A stretch of DNA of 12,682 nt from an uncultured Bacteroidota bacterium (lineage in GTDB: Bacteria; Bacteroidota; Bacteroidia; Chitinophagales; Chitinophagaceae), in assembly GCA_903825095.1 (NCBI GenBank), contig CAIJZF010000146.1:1-12682 (forward strand), in the 5' to 3' direction. Positions 12,641 to 12,682 of the stretch are shown in pieces. The notes beneath the pieces are model-generated. The model was not told where the DNA came from. It saw nothing but the letters and a program-made list of their open reading frames with translations, and searched no databases. A program made the translations under genes and the position numbers. Numbering within the stretch: position 1 is the stretch's first letter; every line of letters starts with the position of its first letter.

Positions 12641-12682
12641 ATGACCATTGAAATTTTAACAGTACTTCCGGAATTATTAGCA
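12641..12682 (+). CDS. trmD: Probable tRNA (guanine-N1)-methyltransferase TrmD, N-terminal 14 codons
   Basis: The window ends 14 codons into this ORF. The visible residues, MTIEILTVLPELLA, resemble the start of TrmD (consensus like MRIDIITVLPELL), the enzyme that makes m1G37 in tRNAs and prevents +1 frameshifting. The call rests on this short stretch only. It follows hslR by 33 nt on the same strand. In many bacteria trmD follows rimM, but here rimM is about 7.8 kb away on the other strand. A TATCTTTA sequence at 12629-12636 resembles a -7 box with one mismatch but lacks a -33 partner. Confidence 0.65.
   Translation, partial: MTIEILTVLPELLA

Noticed and set aside
1..12682. Defence island, biosynthetic cluster, prophage, transposon or CRISPR array
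   Set aside because: All long open frames belong to known housekeeping or metabolic families, no transposase, integrase or terminal repeats were seen, and no spaced direct repeats were found.

Overview
The window looks like ordinary chromosomal backbone of a member of the Bacteroidota, probably near Chitinophagaceae/Sphingobacteriia (inference). The DNA is AT-rich. Good Shine-Dalgarno sequences are mostly absent. The clearest promoter, in front of rpsP, has the Bacteroidota form TTTG-N19-TAnnTTTG. Several proteins have the family-typical Bacteroidota shape: S16 with a long acidic tail, an RsuA-type pseudouridine synthase with a long basic N-terminus, and a long LptF/LptG permease.

Layout. 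(1) 2-2074, plus strand: an RNA-modification cluster made of the 3' end of rlmN, an RsuA/RluB-family pseudouridine synthase and an RluA-family pseudouridine synthase, packed with gaps of 11 and 7 nt. (2) 2077-4167, minus strand: an exported amidohydrolase and a 1-Cys (Prx6-type) peroxiredoxin. A terminator and a structured untranslated stretch lie between them, and a palindrome-rich promoter lies in front of the peroxiredoxin gene. (3) 4342-6939, minus strand: translation and export genes, ffh upstream, then rpsP, then rimM, with a strong rpsP promoter and a terminator between rpsP and rimM. (4) 6940-7210: the divergent intergenic region and the longest stretch without a gene (271 bp), containing weak promoter candidates and AT-rich inverted repeats. 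(5) 7211-12682, plus strand: a tight run of START-like protein, LptF/LptG-family permease, Tat-type superoxide dismutase, CDF metal transporter, M20 dipeptidase, Hsp15 and the first 14 codons of what looks like trmD. I see no convincing terminator inside this run.

Functional themes are ribosome and rRNA maturation (rlmN, two pseudouridine synthases, rpsP, rimM, Hsp15, probable trmD), co-translational targeting (ffh), oxidative-stress defence (peroxiredoxin, exported SOD), outer-membrane LPS transport, metal export and peptide turnover. I found no mobile element, CRISPR array, tRNA or rRNA, phage gene or defence island, and no convincing new multi-gene system. The most interesting signals are small ones: a 7-1-7 palindrome over the peroxiredoxin promoter, a possible structured 3'UTR RNA, trmD separated from rpsP-rimM, and a CDF transporter with an unusual predicted metal site.
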